Notes: generated by a model from the sequence alone, not told the origin. Shown: positions 37,200 through 52,269, numbered from the stretch's first letter. The stretch: DNA of 64,000 nt from Rhopalosiphum padi (GCF_020882245.1 NC_083599.1:15510865-15574864), one strand, 5' to 3'. Translations and numbers: made by a program.

Positions 37200-37930
37200 T
37201 TTCCTAAAGCCGCACAAATCGTAACGGCGGCCATGAATTATTAATGCGCTGAACAACGCGAGCGCTTCACCGAAGCTATCTTATTATTGTACTGTAAAAA
37301 GATTTATTTTTGAGACTACAAAAGAGTAAAATATAACGATTTCAGCAACAATAGCGAAGAACGTCTCCGGCAGAACAACTACTACGGTAAACGGAACACA
37401 CACACGCACGCGAGCTGAATGATAGCGGCGGCGGCGGCATCGGCATCGGCGAAACAGCGGGGTAGCGAGCGCGTCGGTTATTTCAATCTCGCGGTACGAC
37501 GTGGTCACCGATCGACGGACCGAAAACCGTTTGTAAATTCGATTGATGATTAATATTATGTTGGACGGGTTGATTAGACGATAGGACGCTATTTCCGTGG
37601 TGAAAACGTAAGGTCGTTTGGCTATAATAATTCGACAGACAATGTTCTTGCGGTTTCGGTTTACCAAGTAAACGCAAAACATGATCGACTTATATATTAT
37701 AGTCATCGCGGGATAAATGCTTTAGCGTTATTTTAATTTTCTAAACAAATCAATTGCCAACAATTATTTTATATTTCGATTTATCGAATATTATTAACTA
37801 TTTACTTATTTACTTTTAAATAAGTAATACATTTTATTTTGTAGTTGTTTTTGCGATAGTTTTGTGTACATAAAGTTCGCAAGTGAGAGGCGTTGCGCCG
37901 TTGCGCGATGTGCGAAGTGGATTTAAATTG
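37200..37930. promoter_or_regulatory. CpG-richer island, possible orphan promoter
   Basis: This stretch is visibly richer in GC and CpG (GCGGCGGCGGC around 37424-37434, and many CG dinucleotides to 37560) than its surroundings. Open frames exist on the minus strand, but they show no domain. It could be a promoter or first exon of an unseen or non-coding transcript; the direction is unknown. Confidence 0.3.
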
Positions 37931-38884
37931 TAAAGCATCCATAACGACACGAATGAATATTATATTATTTTATATACCTATTATGGTTGAGGAGAATCAT
38001 AACTCTTTAGGTTATGTGGCGCGTACCGTTTATTGATATCGGAAACGATAGAAATGCAATAAACCATAATCGTAAACTCGTAAAAACACGCGTACCTATA
38101 TAATATAGTTATTACTTATTAGGTATTGCACCGATAGATATAAATGTATACATTTTTTTGTAATAGTAACTTGTGAAGAATTTTGTGTTAAACTTTCAAT
38201 TATCATTGTCCGACGGTGAATTTTTATCGACATTTAGAAAAAGCGATTAAAAATTTTAAAATTTCAAATATCTGTGCATAGCTTAAGCGATACAATATTG
38301 TTTAAATGATACCACGTAATAATATAATATGCGAAAATTAAGTATAAATATTTGGGTAAAATTTTAAGTTTTCAAAGTTATTCGTGCACGTGGTTCATAC
38401 AATAAAATAAACGAAAAACTAATTTCGTGTAAAAATTCTCGTTTATGTGTTCTAGTGCATGGAATGTGTCAAAACGTGAACTAAATTCACAAATAGGATA
38501 TATAATGCCATCTAGCGTTCGCAGTCCGACGTTCATTGCACTTCGAATACACAACCAACGCTCTATCCACGAAAATATAATACCGGGTCGCAGAATTTAA
38601 TAAAACTCTCATATTAAATTGTATTATTTATAATTTCGTCTGATAATTTGAACTTTTTAGTAAAAACGTCCTTTCCAGCAAACTTGGAGTTCCTAGTTAG
38701 AAAATAACAGCTTCATACTTTTCACTGACAGTAGTCAACTATAATATATAATTATTAACTATATATTATAATTTTATATTACATTGTTGTCACAAATTAA
38801 CGCTTAAATTGTACTATACAATTCTATGTGGACATTAAAATGTGTTTTATTTTGCCTTTTTTTTACACATTGATAAACGTAAGA

Positions 38885-38975
38885 CAATATGTTGGTGGGT
38901 CGCGAATGGGAAAAATATTATCTAATTACCGGGCCAGCTCAAACGAGAGTTTGGGAAACGCTGCTCTGTCGTGTG
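38885..38975. mobile_element. One-sided hAT-like remnant
   Basis: The sequence runs from TGGTGGGTCGCGAATGGG to GTTTGGGAAACGCTG, a typical inner and terminal layout of hAT MITEs (compare TTTGGGAACCGCTG at 55459-55472). The opposite terminus was not found. Confidence 0.35.
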
Positions 38976-41915
38976 GCGGTTTACAATAATAAACCGACAT
39001 AAATAAACACCTATATAAACATAAGCGAATAATCACACTACACTTGGAGGTCTGTCGTGCGACAAATGTCCAATGACGCCATATGGTATCAAATCGGGAC
39101 TTGTACCTACACTCTACAAAACAAACAAAGTCTGTTGACACAAACTGTATCTCGGGAATTCCCACACAACGAAATCAATTCAGTCTCGTTGTGCAAAGGA
39201 AGAATTTCGTTCTTCGATGCCGCTAAAATTATTAACGGCCACTACCCACATGCATCGCATTGTCCACAAACCTTTTTTCGCTTTTATTTCGACTTGGATT
39301 TTTCATATTTCTACTAGTCATTTATTTTATATACATTTGTTTTCGTTTTTATAGGGAACCATTATTTTTACATTAAAATGTGACTATATATACTTACGTG
39401 TCTCAAATGGAAAAAAAATGGTTTTATTTTTATTGTTTTTTTTAATGTTTTAAGATTTATCTTAAATAATGTATTTCTAAAAAATGTATACACCTATTTA
39501 GTCGATATACGTTTTATAATTTTCAACAACATTTTGTTTTTTTTTGCTAGTGATAAAATTGTATGCATTGACGTTTAATATAAACCATATAAGAATATAT
39601 ACTAAATGTATCTGCCAATACATAATATTAAGATACTTTTCCGATTGAATTTATTTTTGCATTACATAGTACCAAGCTTAGTAAGAAAGACTATATACAA
39701 ATCTGTATCAAAGCATTAATCATTAAATATTGGCTCACACGTATTTTTTTTTCGGCCAACAAAAATCGAATATTTTTGAAATTTATTTAAATAAACCATA
39801 ATTTTTTTGTTTTATTAATTATATATCACCTATTTCAGAGTAGGCCAGCCTAAAAAAACTTAACAACACTGTTTTCTACAAAGGTATACACAATTGCCAT
39901 TTTAAGGTAAGATAATTTAAAAATACATTTTTAGGTAGGTATTAAGGATCTTTTGATAACAAATTAACATTATACTGGAAAAATAAAATGAAAATTGTAT
40001 TTAAAATACATTTTAAGTACATTTTATAAACAAAAAAATAATTAAAACTTTTTAAAATATTATAATTTTAGCAGAAGAAAAAATAATCAAAAATAATACT
40101 CAAAATTGATACAAATATGAACAGTTTATTGATAAAAATTTAACTTTTGAATTTATTACACATGTGTGATAAAGATTTAATAGTATTAAATATAAATAAA
40201 TGTTAAAGAAAAACTGTTAAAAAATATCAAAGATATATATTTCTTTATAAGCGTTTAAAGTTCAAATTTTGACAATTTTCATCAAAATTCTGTAAATTTA
40301 CAAATTATTTAGTAATTTAATTTTTTTATATCTACAATTCGTATGGTAAAATATTGAAAATGTAATACAAAGTTCCTCATAAGTCATAAGTAATTAATAC
40401 TATTACCAAAAAATCTAAAACATAATATTTTTAAATATTATATTTAAATTTTTTTTTAATATTTTTCGTTTGCATTGTATATTTACTTAAAATACTTTAA
40501 AATATTTTAAATAATACCGAACCCAATCTTTGATTAGACCCTGATACTTGGGGACCCAACTCGGGTGCGCAGAAATTTGATAGCTATGGTACACAGCAGA
40601 TTGATTATACAGTATAGTATATACTTAATCTCTTTTAAATACTAACTAAGCATATTATATTTATAAACTTAGGAAGTACAACATATCTATGATATATGTT
40701 TAGGTATATCTTAATTATAAATATATAATAATATGTATCTTATAATTGTTTTGATTAGGTATACTTTATAATTTATAAAAAAAAATATATATTTGGAGAA
40801 TATAATATTTTAAATAGTATTATTTTATTTATTTAATGATATAGACCTTACACTATAAGGCGTTATATTATGACGATTACTAGTACCCCGATTTAAATGC
40901 CCTTAAAAACATATTTTTCCACAAAAATGACCTTAAAAAATGTCCTATAATTTTTTTATATATAACTTGGTAAATAAGGTAAAATTATTATTTTATTAAA
41001 TTAACAACTGAAATTTGAAAAATTGACTTGATGCAGCGATAATGTTGATACTTATACCTTTTGGGGCAGTATTATACATCATAACATTAATTTACCTGAT
41101 AAACCTATACAAAAACAACTTAAATATCTATAAAACAATTTATCTTTAGATAATATTTTGAATAAGCTAAATTATTATATTATGTTGAACAAATATTCAT
41201 TAAAACTTACTAAATGATCCAATAATGAAAAAAAATGCAAAATAAAAGTTTCAACTTTAAAAAACCCGTTAAATGAAAAAAATTGAAAAGCATCCTCTAA
41301 GATCAACCAAGAAATATGCATTTTGTATTGCTATCTGGGTCCTAGCGATGACACAAAATACATTTTAAGAATATGTTGAATAATATTGTCAATATTAGAA
41401 AATTATATGATAAAATATTTTATGATAGTAAATTATGAAATGGTTTGACGTTGAAATAAATGTAGTCAAAAATATTTTTGTTCAGTTAAAAAGTTTGAAT
41501 ATGTAATACATAGTTTCTAATAAGTTTTTTGTAAATCAATTAAAAATATCTAAAATACATAACCTTAATGTTTTTTTTAAAGGCGTTTCAAGTATAAAGA
41601 TTTACTAAATTTTTTCTTATACATCTGTTCAGACAGGAATAATTAGTAATTGAAAGTTTATAATATTTGATTATGGTATTGTACCTAATCCTCAAATCAC
41701 TAATTAATTCCCGTCTAAATTTAATTTTGAATTTTTTTTTTTTTAAGTGTAACCCACTGTAACGAGAAACATTACGTTCGCAATATTACACTTGTTAGCT
41801 ACTACTAATAGCGCGTACCGCAGACATAGTATTAACTATAAACTCGGACTAAACTGAGCACAAACATATTTCTACAAATTACGAGCATATATAATTCACT
41901 TTGTATCATCTAAAT

Positions 41916-42053
41916 CAGTGATTCTCAACCACCGATTCACGATTAATGTATTGGAAAAAATTATATTTTTAATGTGTTGTACCCTAAATGGTCCATAGTC
42001 CTACTTAATAAGTCATCTGTCGGTCCGCGACCGCAAAAGGTTGAGAATCACTG
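41916..42053. mobile_element. hAT-type MITE, 138 bp
   Basis: The termini CAGTGATTCTCAACC and GGTTGAGAATCACTG are perfect inverted repeats. The element is flanked by the 8-bp direct repeat ATCTAAAT (41908-41915 and 42054-42061), the target-site duplication length of hAT transposons. It has no coding capacity. Confidence 0.93.
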
Positions 42054-45000
42054 ATCTAAATCACAAGGAAAAAAGTTTTTAGAAATATTTTCACCGACCA
42101 GCTTAATATCAAGCACACAAACAAAATCATAAATATAATACACAAGAAGGATGAAATATTTATTACAATATAATTTATCTTAGTTTCAAAGAGCTAAGTT
42201 TGAGACACATTATTATAATGCATAATTTTCAACAACAATATATCTAGAAAAACAAGAAAAATCTAAAAAGACCTTTAATTTGTACCTATGTCTATATTGA
42301 GGGTTTAAGTTATTAAAACTATTTAATTACTTCAAGCCCATTATAGCATCCAGTACTGTCTAAAAATATCAACCAAAATGAAGAATACTAAGAAATATAA
42401 AGATATTTCACGTTGTATTTAGTTTGATAAGTATGCCATACTTTATAAACATACTAATTTACTATCTAAAAAAACAATAATTAAGGTTCCTAGTTAATAC
42501 ATAGTACCATAAAAACTACATTTTGGGTTTTTTTGAAAATGTTCATAAGTTAGTGTTAAAAAATTGGTCTATTAACCGATAGTATAAAATTCATATATAA
42601 TATAATATATATTATTAAGATAATTAAATATTAATTGTATAGTAAAAGCAATAATTATAAAAAAAAATTAAATCAACTTGCCAACTTGTAATAATAATAG
42701 TAAAATAAATTACTTTAAAATAGCATAAAATAAGCTTAGTGGTATAGGCTGACTGACTGTTTCCGCTCAGAATCGTTTTTTTTTTATATATATATATTAT
42801 GAGAGTATATCATTGAATTCAAAGTTAATACATCCATCACAGTTATCCATCCGCCCATCATTTAAATTTGTGTTTAATCATTGAAAAATAATAATTTGAA
42901 CCTCTGAGTAATACAAAATAATAAAATAAAATATATACCAACAGTACATTAAAATGTATAGTATTAGATCATTTTTATATCTTAATATTCAATAAATATT
43001 AGTAAACATTGTTGATATTTAAAAAATATTTAACTATACTAATATATAACTAATATTAGATTAAAACATTAAGTAAATAAATATTTTTGGTTCATTCAAT
43101 ATTTACTTAATATTTAGTAAATATTAAAAATGTATACTAAACAAATAAAAACATGTTTAATAGATAAACTTATATTTTTTTATATTTAAAATAAATATTT
43201 TTTCAGTATTAATTAAATAATAGTTTGTCATAACTCATAAGTTGAGCAAAGGAATGGAGGAAATAAAATCCTATTTTTATTTTTAAAATGTTTAATATTA
43301 TATTTTATTATATACATGTAAAATAATTTCTTTATAACCTTAATTATATAAATATTGATATGTGCTCGTAAAGTATTATTAGTGGACTATACGGTGTTTA
43401 CACAACTATTCTCACAAGGACCGTAATATATATGAAGTCCAAAAATTGCAAAGATTGCAAGATTGTCTATCCAATAGGCAATAGATAATCCTCAAAAACC
43501 CTCACGTCTACTCATCATAATTCCTAAGTAATAATAATTATAAAACTCTTAATAATCATACTAATTTATTATATTGACGTTTATTTGTGTGTGTGTGTAT
43601 TATTAATAAATATAATTTTTAACATATTTAGTTGGAAGTTAAGTTGTAGTGTCTATGGTGTTATGTATATTATGATGAGTACAGGTAAGTCGGCAGATCC
43701 GTATTAATATTAAAATGACGGGTAATAGAATTTCAGTATCACTGAGTGTTCAATGTTGTAACCACTAACCAGACAGTGTAATGGTAAATTTAGCCAATTA
43801 AGGTAGTATAGAATTGGTCACCGGGTAAAAATTAAGTGTTCAATTTTTTTCTCGACAAAAATTACTTATCTAAACATACCTACAACTGTTCGAACCGGTT
43901 TCTTACGTAAAAATAATGATTATTTTTAATTATTAATTATTGAGATTTTACAACTACCACCAAAAATGAGTGTTAATGCAAAATCACCCTTGAAGAAAAT
44001 ATTACTATAAACCGAAATAACTGATACTCACATCAATTCACATGTATTCACAATGCATCGTGAATAAATAATAATTAATTATAATTACGAATAACTGTAT
44101 ACCAGGTGTTCAATATAAGTTTGGAAACTCATCTTGATTACTGTATGCATATTTTAATACCTACATGTAGCAATAACATATAACACTGATGTACATTTAT
44201 AATGTGAAATTTATAATAACCTAAATAATTATATCATAATAGTATCATTAATCAGACTCAATTATTAGTCTAATGACCGTTTCCAAATTTAATGAACTAT
44301 TCTTTTAAAGTACTTTAAATATTATGATGTTTTTATGTCGTTTAATATGGGTATTAGGTAAGCAATATATTATTAACTTAATATTATTTTAAAATACCAA
44401 TTAGGTCATGATGTTTTATGTCTTTAAAAACGCAAAATATTTTTTTAAATATTTCGTGTAAATAAAAAAAGAAAATAATAATAACAATAAAATTATTCAG
44501 TTTAAATGTAGGTATTTGATTAATTTGGTAATTGGTTTTCAATAACAGTTTAAATTATTTATTTTATTTTATTTTGTTTAAAATAGTAATTAATTTGTGC
44601 ATAAATGACGCATAAAAATAATATGTAGGTAATATTAATACAATTATTTTTATTGTTATCGTTGTGAGAATATTAACAAAAATAAAAATATTTTTTTTTT
44701 ATTCTTAAATATTGTCTATCCACCAAAATGTGCTTTTTATGGAAAAATACAATTTTTTCTATGTATTCCATCAGTCGTAAATATATTTTACTCAATTACT
44801 CCCAAAAAAATATGTAAAATCATTAAAATCCTACTTCTACTAATAACCTTGACGGTTAAAGCAATTTTTACTTTTTATAATAATTTATTATAATGATAAT
44901 AATTCATCAAAAATCGACAATCACGTTCTAATAATATTCAGACCTGTCCGCGACATTATCACTTAAAATATGTACATATTATTATTATTATGTACTATGT

Positions 45001-45087
45001 TACAAATAATATACATAACATAAGCGCGCTCTATCAAATTATTTTGGCTATAGTGTTGTCTAACTAGAATAGTATATAATATGACAC

Positions 45088-45101
45088 AGTAGATGGCGCG
45101 T
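45088..45101 (+). promoter_or_regulatory. CTCF-like core motif
   Basis: The sequence AGTAGATGGCGCG contains AGATGGCGC, the core recognised by insect CTCF. It lies in the desert between two convergent genes, where an insulator would make sense. A single short match is weak evidence. Confidence 0.25.
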
Positions 45102-48100
45102 GATGCATCGCTTTTCATAATTCATTCTTATACACATTTTACGCATTAAATATAATGAACTAAATAACTTAGCTTTTAGAGAAAAAAATAAATATAACAT
45201 TATATTCCACACCAACGTATCAAACGTTATTATTCATTTTTTCGTATTTCTTTTTATATATACAGAACGTTTGTGATTTTATTGTTACGAGTATATTATT
45301 TATTTTAGTTGGTGTAATATTAAAAATGTGGACAAGTGGGTACCACTCTGGTGTACATCAGGCGTCGAGTGGGTCACTGTTATGAGTATATTAAACTTGA
45401 ATTGAATTTTATATCATTGTATACCAAAAATGGATCTAAGTGGAGATAGTCCTCGGCCTATACTACTGTGTATATTTCATGATATGATTTTTTTTTTTTT
45501 TATATACAACTATTAGTCATTTACTTTACTATTTTTTTTTCCAAAAATGTATTTTCATTATTATTATTATTATTATTATGTATACTTATAGTAGTTTATA
45601 AAAACTTTTGTAACTCAAAACGTAATAACATGTTTGAATATTTCTGTAAATACTATAAATGAAAAGTGTCATTGTTTATAATAGTAAAATTTACAATAAT
45701 ATAATTGTAACATTTTTAAGTATTATAATGTTTTTGATTTAAAATAAAATAATTAAAACTTCACTCATAAAAAAATTAATTTGATTTTCTGGTAATTTTT
45801 TTTTTTTACTAAGATTGTAAGAATCGTATAGATTCTTTTATTAATAGTTATTAAATGCTATATGTACTCGTACAATTAGAATTTTTTTACGAATTTTTCA
45901 TCTCTTTAGAATTTTCAATTCTAACTTTAAATGCTTATAAAAAATGTAGTCTGAAATTATTCGATGTTTTTAATTTTACCCATATCAAATTTTTTATCGT
46001 AATTTATAAAAAAAAAATTCAAAATATTATGACAATTGTACAATAATATATAGACAATTCTGTAAATACTTATTGATAATTTCAATAAAATGATCATTTA
46101 GTTTTAAACTATAACGAAATAAATAAATAAATGTTATCAAAAACTGGTTTAACGTAAAAATTTCCGTTTTCCTTTTTTTTTTGTTAATAAAAAAAAAAAT
46201 GTTTTGAGAATTTAATACTTATGAATCCAGTACTTGAGAAACCACTCCAAAAATGAAAATTGAAGTATTTTCACTGTTCCAAAAGGCGACGACACTATGA
46301 CAAACGAAAAAATAAACAAATCATTGAAAAATCAATAAATCTCTCCGTTCAGAATCTGAAATTATATTGTTACCAAATATAATTGATGTTTTTAAGCTAA
46401 ATATTATGTTCTCAGAAATGTGGCACTTCAGCACTTGCTTTTAGTAGTATTGTTGAACTACGATTCGTCTTCTTATAGCAATTGAATCAAGAACTGTGTT
46501 TTTTTATATTTTAAGGATTTATATTTGAATTCTTTAATTACACAGCGATATTATTTTGAAAGAATTTATAATTTTTATCTAACTATATGTGTGTATTAAT
46601 ATTATCATGATATTTAATTGCAAAGCTATTAATATTTAATTTATCACATTTATTCAATAGAGGTAACAATTTATTAAAATTAAATTAATTTATAATTCGT
46701 AGGTACCTATAATAGCAGGGATTTCAAAAACTATATCTAGGTTGTTTCATTTTTGTTTTTATAAACTTAATAACATTATCATTTTTAGATTCTAAGAAAA
46801 TCGATATAAATGATGAATGATTTAAAAATTATACCAAAATAATTTCTACCATCATATTGATATTATGATTTAATAATAATTGTTATAAAAACCGTTTATT
46901 TCTATTCAAACACTACTCTCATTTAATATTTGAAAATTAATATTACGCAGTTATGAATATTATTTTAAATATTAAAAATAATGGTGTATAGCTATTTTAT
47001 ATATTAATAAAAATATAACATACTATTAAAAATAACCGTAGAGTGATTTTAGGATATAAAATTATATAATATAATTTTAGAATATAATTAAGAGAACGTC
47101 ACATACGATTGGATAAAGGAAATTTTAATGACATTTTGAAGATAATTACAATTTTAAATATTATAGTTAAAAGTATTTTAAAAATATTTATTTCAGAAAA
47201 TGTTTGTTGCGCAATAACAAATTTATACGAAAATTCAATTTAGTGCGGGAATAAACAAATGCTACTATGGTGAAGCGGTACTCACAGTAGCTTTACAAAT
47301 GATCATAATACATAGGGAAAAACTTCATTTGTTTTGTAGCGTTTTATTTGTTTAATACATATACTCACTGATTAGTATCTGTAGTAAACAAATGAAAAAA
47401 AAAATTGATTCAACTATTTTATGTTAGTAAACAAACACATATAAAAGAATTTTGGATTAAATTACATAGTAACTATGATAAAATGAATTTATTTTTTCCC
47501 CTTCTGATTACTATAATTAAAAATTAATTAAGTCAAATTCTTTGTAAAAAAAAAAAATAAAATACACTCCCATTTTATAAATGAGTAAAAAAAAAAAAAA
47601 TATATTTAGCATCTAAATAGAATTAAGATAACCCTAATTTGAATATTAGAAATCTATATAAATGTCTACAGCTGTGCACTAATCTAAGATAAAAAAAAAC
47701 ATATGTTAAAATGTACAATAATATTATACGTGATTCCTGAAAAGTTGGAACGATAGGATATAAAGCTTATGTATAGTAGCCTAATTAACGCTTTAAGAAA
47801 TCAAGTCATTTAAAAAATAGTTTTTTAAAAAAAAACATATTATTACGATGATATCTAATTTATTATTGTGTAATAATTCGCAAAAAAATCCTTTACCAAA
47901 ATGACCAAGTTACTAGTTCCCTACTACGATAGCCCAAAACCCAGGTTACTGTATCAAATGCGGGTATAATTGATATAATATTATACATTTATCGTGATAA
48001 ACGTTTAAAAAAATATGTTATACGAATCACTATCATTCTTCCTTATTCGTCTAGAGAATAAAAATATAAAATAAAAAAAAATATGGAGAATTCCTAATAT

Positions 48101-51100
48101 ACTTTCCTGTAAATACTCACTCGTTATTTCTATTCGCATTATATATAATTGTTGTGTATAACCTTCTCCATCCGGTGTTCCTCGGGGTGGATAATTCTCA
48201 CCTATATTGTCTGCCATCTCCATCATGAATATAAGTTAATGCTTTAGTTTCTATGATCATCAACTATTTGCTAATGATCTAAAATAAAATGCTTGTTTTA
48301 GTGAATACGTGAAGACTTATCTTATTAAAGACCTAATCTATAAAAACTCACCGAACATATATTTATTTTCACATAACAACCTAAATATGGACCGTATCTC
48401 GTGAATGTAAGAATTAAATAATATCGATATTTTCAATAAAAAAAAGCCCTGTTGGCTGTTATCAATAAAGAATTCGTTATAAGCCCCCTATTATATATCT
48501 GTATTTACTTTCTATACTTTCTAATTATTTCTACTACAAATTACAATGTTAATAATATACACCTAATTATGTCTAATTTATGTTTATTTATTTTTTACTA
48601 CCCGGTTATTGTACTATTATATTACACAAGATACTGTGCTTGAGTCTCACATGAGCGTTTAAACTAATAAACAAACAATATTGAAACCCTAAAGACTTTA
48701 TACTTGTATTCAATGAAAATAAAAATCGAGGAAGTCGCTCTGATTTACCTATTGTTGGTTTCGACTTAACGAGTCTACTTCTTCATCAGGTGTTAAATTT
48801 AAAGGCAATAATAAATCATTATATATTTGCATAATAGGTAAAACAATTCTAAAACAAGACTGTTAAATAGAAATTATTTTTAAGGCTATTTTAATTTTGT
48901 ATTTATTACTACGGTCTATGGGTAAGTTATTTGATTTTATGTATTTTATGGTATAAAGTATTGAACTAACTTTTTCTAAAAATATCTCACATATTACACT
49001 ACTGTATTATACATTCATTTTAGCAAATATAAATCAATAAAACGTATCATCGAACAGTGTGAATAGGTTTATTGTATAAATAGCTTAAAATGACTTAAGT
49101 ATTTTGAAAATTGCAAAAAGAAAAAAATAATTTAAATAATATAGTTGAATGTTTAATCAAGTTTTTTTGATCTTAAATAATAACAAAATAACCATCATTG
49201 GTTGAGGATCTATTTATATTATATGTTTATGTAAACAATTACAAAAATATATTGAAACTTTAATCATACATAACAATTGTGGTATATCTTTAAGTTAAGC
49301 ATAATTTTGTTTTACAGTTAAAAAATGTAAAATAATTTAAAAATTGTCAAGATTTTGACGAAAAATGTAAAATCTTGGACTTAAACGGAGTATACAACTA
49401 CCTATGTATTTTTAATTAGTTTTTAATTGTTTTAGAAAGGAATTATGAAAAGAAAATCCTTGTTTTTAATATTCAAACATTTACTCGGAAATAAAAATTG
49501 CATCATTCATAAATCGAAAAAAAACAATGAAGTCTATAAATAGTTAAAAAGATGTTAAATATTTTGAAAATTATATTATTTTTAGTAAATTCTAATATAA
49601 ATGTTTAGTGAAAACTTCAACTCTACAGTTATTAATTGTCGAATTATTCACAGCATAAAATCAAAATAGTCAAAAAAGAGTTTTATTTAAATATCCGTAA
49701 ATTGTAAATTTTTTTTTTTAATTTTCTTCGATTATTTGACAGAATACAGGTGATAAATAAATAAATACACTCTCTATGTAAATAATTATACTTAATTTTT
49801 CACCAAAAATCACTCTCGGAGTTGAAAAATAAAACATTTTTGTTGCTTTATAGGTTATGACAGACATAACAAAAAGAAAGAAAGATAAAAGTAAAACACA
49901 CAATATTGTAGAACCAATGTATTCATTTATTCCACTCAGTATCTAAAATATAATTCTTAGGGTAATGTTAATATTATGTACATTCGAACTCAGATAATTT
50001 AGCATGAAAAATTCTACACACGATTAATTTATTATATTGCACTGAAACGTATTATGTGTCAGCAGGAGGGACGTTATTATAACAATATAAAAGCAGTTGA
50101 CGAGGTGAATAGTTCTTATTACATATATTTTTTTCTTACGAATAATTTACTGTAATTTTTCAAGGTGAAAAATCGATTAGTTACATAAAACGGTAGGCTG
50201 AAGATTGTGTTAGTTGTGGTCGGTTTGCGAAAATGATAAGGTAAATGGTGAATATTAATAATTATATTAGAAAAAAATAACTAGAAAATTAAATTAAATT
50301 TTATAAATGATGAATAATTCAAATTTTCGTACTCAATGTAAAAATGTAATATTTATATTATTTTAACTACCTGTGTTTTGTGATGCACAAAAAAATAATT
50401 TATTCTTTGAAAGTTATTAAAGTAATCTTCTTCCCTGATCCCACAAATAATAATAATAAAAAACTACTTGTTACTGAAATATATATATTTTTTTTTTCAA
50501 ATAATTTAAAAATTGTTGTGAGAACACCCTGAACTCCTACCAATGTACGCAATATTATGCATTAATACTGTAGGTATAATATAAACAATACATTTAAATA
50601 TTATATTTTAAGTTTGATAGTTATTTTGTGTATAAAATTGCTCTTTGCAAATTGTGAACACAGAAATACAATGATATTCTTCAGCATGATGTAAAATGTT
50701 TGTTTATATACCTACAATATAACTGCAAATCCATTATGAAATAATAATAACAATGTGCTGTGTAAATACGAAAAAATGATAATCAATACGAATATTGAAT
50801 AAATATCATTTAAGATAATGAACACAAGAAAAAATAAAGCGCTATGATTTTTCGTAGATATTTTATAGATTTTAAGCGATTTTAGAAAATGTCAAAGTTA
50901 TGATTTTTTTTTTCAATTTATCATTTTATTTTATACATAATATAATAATTATAAATATATTAGGCATCTACCTCCTACGGATTTGAACTTACAGATTCAA
51001 CGTTCGTAAAACTTTGTATTATTTTTCAAGTTAACAAGACTTTACGGAATAAATATTACAGCAGTAGTAAACACTCATCGAAATTAAAATACGCAAGTGC

Positions 51101-51392
51101 TAATATTTTATACTTCCATTCTCGTTTGCACCTTTTGTTTGTCGGTGAAATTCGCGGTGTACCAAACAAATTTCGAAATTTTAATAATAATTCTACAGGG
51201 GCTATATGAAAACATATTTATTGCAATCGTAACAACGAATACAGTGCAAATAAGCGCAATAATAATGATAATAATTAGAAGAAGACGAAAAACAAGAATT
51301 TTCACGGTCACAGTAGGTAATAAGTATATAACAGCTGGTCACATAAACGTTATCCCCGTGATTATTGCTTGTTTATTTTCGTGATGATTTTA

Positions 51393-51412
51393 GTGTGTGT
51401 GTGTGTGTGTGT
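51393..51412. repeat. (GT)n microsatellite
   Basis: Ten GT units. Confidence 0.9.
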
Positions 51413-51544
51413 CTTCTGATGAGTTGTATAATAATATAATGTGCAGATTGTAGATTATGCACGACGCCCCACGGCCGCCGCCGACTCGCGAATATTAATT
51501 ATCACGGCCGCCGTGGATTTTAATTGTTGTTCGATACCGTACGT

Positions 51545-51564
51545 TGTGTGTGTGTGTGTGTGTG
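51545..51564. repeat. (TG)n microsatellite
   Basis: Ten TG units, about 130 bases after a similar GT run and just beyond a GC-rich patch. Confidence 0.9.
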
Positions 51565-51616
51565 CTTCTTTTAAACATTACGGTAATGATAATAATAATA
51601 ATAATAAAAATATGTA

Positions 51617-52268
51617 CCGGGTGTCCCATTGCGATATCTCCTGAAATAATATAGATATCACAATTGTTCTGTTTTTTTAATAAGATTCACGGGGACAAGA
51701 ACTACAAATATTTCACGTTTAAATTTATTTTAATGTTTTGGCAAAAAAGTTAAAAAATATGTTTTTTTTATTTAATTATATTTTCAAAAAATTGAAGATA
51801 TAGCCACTTTGTAGAGTTCATTCTTTTGAAAATATTGACGTTTCAACATTTTATAATTTCATTAATTTACTGATTTTTAATATTTTTTTCTAATTTCGAA
51901 AAAAACTGCGAATTATAGTGGTATCAATGTATCAAACATAATATGGCCAACAAACGTTTTCAGTGAAATTCGCAGTTTTTCTCGAAACTAGAAAAAATGT
52001 TAAAAATCAGGAGATTAATGAAATTAAAGTGTTGAAACGTCAATATTTTCAGAAAAATGAACTCTACAGAATGGCCATCTTCAATTGTTTTGAAAATAAT
52101 TAAATAAAAAAATATATTTTTTAACTTTTTTACCGAAACATTAAAATACATTAATAAGTACATGAAATATTTGTAGTTCTCGTCCGTTGTTTATTAAAAA
52201 ATCAAAATTGTGATATCTCCATTATTTCAGGAGACATCGCAATGGGTAAATGCTCGCGGGACATCCTG
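51617..52268. mobile_element. Palindromic MITE with TA ends, about 650 bp
   Basis: The left end CCGGGTGTCCCATTGCGATA is mirrored at the right end by TCGCAATGGG and GGGACATCCTG. The arms stay complementary over most of their length, for example ATTTCACGTTTAAAT on the left against TACATGAAATATTTG on the right, meeting near 51930. TA flanks both sides, as with Tc1/mariner-type insertions. There is no coding capacity. Confidence 0.8.
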
Positions 52269-52269
52269 T

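Noticed and set aside
37284..37706. 140-residue minus-strand ORF in the CpG-richer island
   Set aside because: Composition reflects the GC repeats; no recognisable domain, and a second overlapping frame is equally open.
48005..48226. Minus-strand ORF with a Pro/Gly-rich segment that could be a retrotransposon fragment
   Set aside because: Too short and without diagnostic motifs; cannot be assigned by eye.
50965..51020. tRNA-like T-arm sequence (CGGATTTGAAC)
   Set aside because: No complementary acceptor stem or anticodon arm could be built around it.
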